Below, piece after piece: positions 7,406 through 8,127 of a DNA stretch of 8,127 bases (its first letter is position 1; each line of letters starts with the position of its first letter). A program made the position numbers and the translations under genes. Location: the NCBI GenBank assembly GCA_007125835.1, contig SLCJ01000411.1, positions 1 through 8,127 on the forward strand, read 5' to 3'. Source of the stretch: Verrucomicrobiales bacterium (lineage in GTDB: Bacteria > Verrucomicrobiota > Verrucomicrobiia > Verrucomicrobiales > SLCJ01). A model generated the notes under the pieces. The model saw only the letters and a list, made by a program, of their open reading frames with translations, did no database searches and was not told the DNA's origin.

Positions 7406-7491
7406 GTTGGGGTGGTGGTTCGATTTTCTCTGCCTTGCTGATCTGTGGGCGAAATTAGAAACCGGCTGGCCTTTCCCACCTGCCTTGCGAT

Positions 7492-7751
7492 TCAGCGCCG
7501 GTAAGCATCCTTGCGGTGTTTGGCACGCACAATGAACACGACCAATCGCTCGTCTTCGATCTCATAAACCACGCGATGCGCTCCAATCCGGATCCGATAA
7601 AGCTCTTCACCCTTCAGTTATTTCGATCCGTGAGGGCGGGGGTAACGGCAAGGTCTTGGATCTTGCTCAAAATTCGAATTGCCTCCGCCTCGGGAACTTT
7701 CCGAAAGTCCTTCCGGACACTCTCAGCAAATTCAATGTTGTAAGGCACCAT
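7492..7751 (-). pseudogene. RelE/ParE-type toxin gene, frameshifted
   Basis: In one frame the ATG at 7751 gives 45 residues, beginning MVPYNIEFAESVRKDFRKVP and ending TPALTDRNN, with a TGA stop at 7616-7614. In the -1 frame, from 7617 to a stop at 7494-7492, the sequence continues with 41 residues, beginning LKGEELYRIRIGAHRVVYEI and ending RAKHRKDAYRR. The two halves match the N- and C-terminal parts of RelE/ParE-superfamily toxins, and one added base near 7617 would give an open product of 86 residues, the usual size. The C-terminal frame has its own TAA (7620-7618) just upstream, and no classic slippery heptamer is visible, so a one-base deletion or a sequencing error is likelier than programmed frameshifting. 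The start overlaps the antitoxin end by 20 bases, typical of such operons. If the lesion is real, no full toxin is made. RelE or ParE activity (ribosome-dependent mRNA cleavage or gyrase inhibition) cannot be told apart here. Confidence 0.82.
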
Positions 7752-7959
7752 CTTCCTTGAGCTGACGGATAAGGCTTTCAAATCCCAGACGTGGATCATT
7801 CCGTCGTTCACGCCAGACATCGAGATCTTCGAGATCTTCGAGCAGGCTCGCCTCAAGGGCTTCGTTGACCAGGTCTGACATCGACCGCGAGGTTTCTGCC
7901 GCCTTCATACGCAATGCCTTATGAATCTTGTCGTCCAGATAGAGCGTTGCTTTACTCAT
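7732..7959 (-). CDS. Ribbon-helix-helix (CopG/RelB-like) antitoxin
   Basis: A 75-residue protein, complete. The N-terminal part is a ribbon-helix-helix DNA-binding fold: a beta strand ATLYLDD (residues 4-10) followed by two helices spanning HKALRMKAAETSRSMSDLVNEALEASL. The acidic linker LEDLEDLD is encoded by a nine-base tandem repeat (7822-7839). The C-terminal segment WRERRNDPRLGFESLIRQLKEDG resembles the toxin-neutralising tails of antitoxins paired with RelE-type toxins. It should dimerise, bind its own promoter and wrap the toxin encoded just downstream. The toxin start lies inside its last codons (20-base overlap). No Shine-Dalgarno precedes the ATG at 7959, and the promoter suggests a leaderless message. 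The partner toxin is frameshifted, so this may now be an orphan that could still counter related toxins elsewhere. The antitoxin family is well supported; the precise subfamily is not. Confidence 0.85.
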   Translation of the reverse strand: MSKATLYLDDKIHKALRMKAAETSRSMSDLVNEALEASLLEDLEDLDVWRERRNDPRLGFESLIRQLKEDGALQH

Positions 7960-7975
7960 GGCTAAATTATGCCAT
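7958..7975. promoter_or_regulatory. Candidate operator of the toxin-antitoxin module
   Basis: ATGGC (7958-7962) and GCCAT (7971-7975) form an inverted repeat around an eight-base AT-rich centre. It covers the -10 hexamer and touches the antitoxin start codon. Ribbon-helix-helix antitoxins usually bind short palindromes at this position, so autorepression through this site is a reasonable inference. The arms are only five bases long. Confidence 0.4.
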
Positions 7976-7994
7976 TAAAGTGTCAGAATATCAA
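7966..7994 (-). promoter_or_regulatory. Sigma70-type promoter of the antitoxin-toxin operon
   Basis: Read on the - strand, TTGATA (7994-7989) and CATAAT (7971-7966) each match their consensus hexamers at five of six positions and are separated by exactly 17 bases. The expected transcription start, six to eight bases after the -10, falls at about 7960-7958, on the antitoxin ATG itself. This is the best promoter in the window. Confidence 0.65.
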
Positions 7995-8127
7995 GGCGCC
8001 TGAGTTTGTCTCGTCCTCGTTACAGTGGGGTCCCAGTTGCTGGGAGCGCACCTCCGCATCAAGGAGCGGGTCCGGCGAAGGTTTGGCCTGCGGCAGCAAA
8101 GCGCAGCGATTCCAGGTCGGGAATCTC
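7995..8127. other. Right-edge segment with two short hairpins, no gene recognised
   Basis: TCCCAG (8031-8036) and CTGGGA (8040-8045) form a six-pair stem with a three-base loop, and GATTCC (8108-8113) and GGAATC (8120-8125) form a second stem with a six-base loop. Two - strand frames are open from the right edge into the antitoxin promoter region; one ends at 7985-7983. Neither translation resembles a known protein. The segment may be part of a dispersed repeat or the tail of a gene outside the window. Confidence 0.4.

Larger units (their letters stand above)
7166..7491. other. Gene-free spacer carrying a palindrome cluster
   Basis: These 326 bases separate the phosphoesterase start from the end of the toxin remnant. 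The part at 7166-7255 is the upstream region of the phosphoesterase; no clear -35/-10 pair was found. The part at 7256-7405 is filled with palindromic repeats, listed separately. The part at 7406-7491 shows nothing recognisable. Reading frames that cross the spacer translate the repeats and have no support as genes. Confidence 0.7.

Noticed and set aside
6770..7441. Open frame of 223 codons on the + strand
   Set aside because: It is antisense to the well-supported phosphoesterase and then translates the palindrome repeats. It shows no domain.
7614..7625. Programmed -1 frameshift site in the toxin
   Set aside because: No X-XXY-YYZ slippery heptamer is visible around the stop, and the downstream frame has a TAA directly before the needed entry point. 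A simple deletion is more likely.
7752..7856. Longer toxin beginning at ATG 7856
   Set aside because: It would overlap most of the antitoxin gene. The first RelE-like residues begin at the ATG at 7751, which gives the usual toxin length.
1..8127. tRNA, rRNA or riboswitch sequences
   Set aside because: I saw no cloverleaf, CCA-ending stem set, rRNA core sequence or known riboswitch consensus in the non-coding stretches.

Overview
The window is a high-GC bacterial chromosome segment with three parts: a two-gene recombinational-repair operon on the + strand (121-6140), a convergent exported metallophosphoesterase gene on the - strand (6173-7165), and a small accessory stretch (7166-8127) with short palindromic repeats and a broken toxin-antitoxin pair. 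The organism is probably a member of the Verrucomicrobiota or a relative in the PVC group. That placement is an inference from memory of similar palindromic repeats (TGGCATCCCTNCGGGATGGCA and the CCGGGGGT/ACCCCCGG hairpin) and of the style of the AddAB proteins; nothing in the window proves it.

Region 1-6140: an AT-rich leader of about 100 bases precedes two large genes that overlap by the four bases ATGA. The first encodes an AddB-type subunit: a degenerate helicase-like scaffold without a Walker A motif, then a PD-(D/E)XK nuclease domain and a very acidic tail. The second encodes an AddA-type subunit: a complete UvrD/Rep superfamily 1A helicase fused to a second PD-(D/E)XK nuclease domain. 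Together they should form an AddAB/RecBCD-like helicase-nuclease that processes double-strand DNA ends for RecA-dependent repair and degrades linear foreign DNA. The AddB-type protein seems to lack the cysteines of the iron-sulfur cluster known from classical AddB.

Region 6141-7165: a calcineurin-like metallophosphoesterase with a Tat-type signal peptide, convergent to the repair operon with only 32 bases between the stop codons.

Region 7166-7491: no gene is seen. It holds three copies of a 21-base palindromic element and one different hairpin, a REP-like cluster.

Region 7492-7994: a type II toxin-antitoxin module on the - strand. The ribbon-helix-helix antitoxin gene is intact, has a good sigma70-type promoter, and may be translated from a leaderless message. 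The RelE/ParE-type toxin gene is frameshifted in the middle. Region 7995-8127 holds no recognisable gene, only two short hairpins, and runs off the window.

I see no convincing new multi-gene system. The points most worth a second look are the toxin lesion, the compact antitoxin promoter/operator, the missing iron-sulfur site and acidic tail of the AddB-type protein, and the mixed palindrome cluster.
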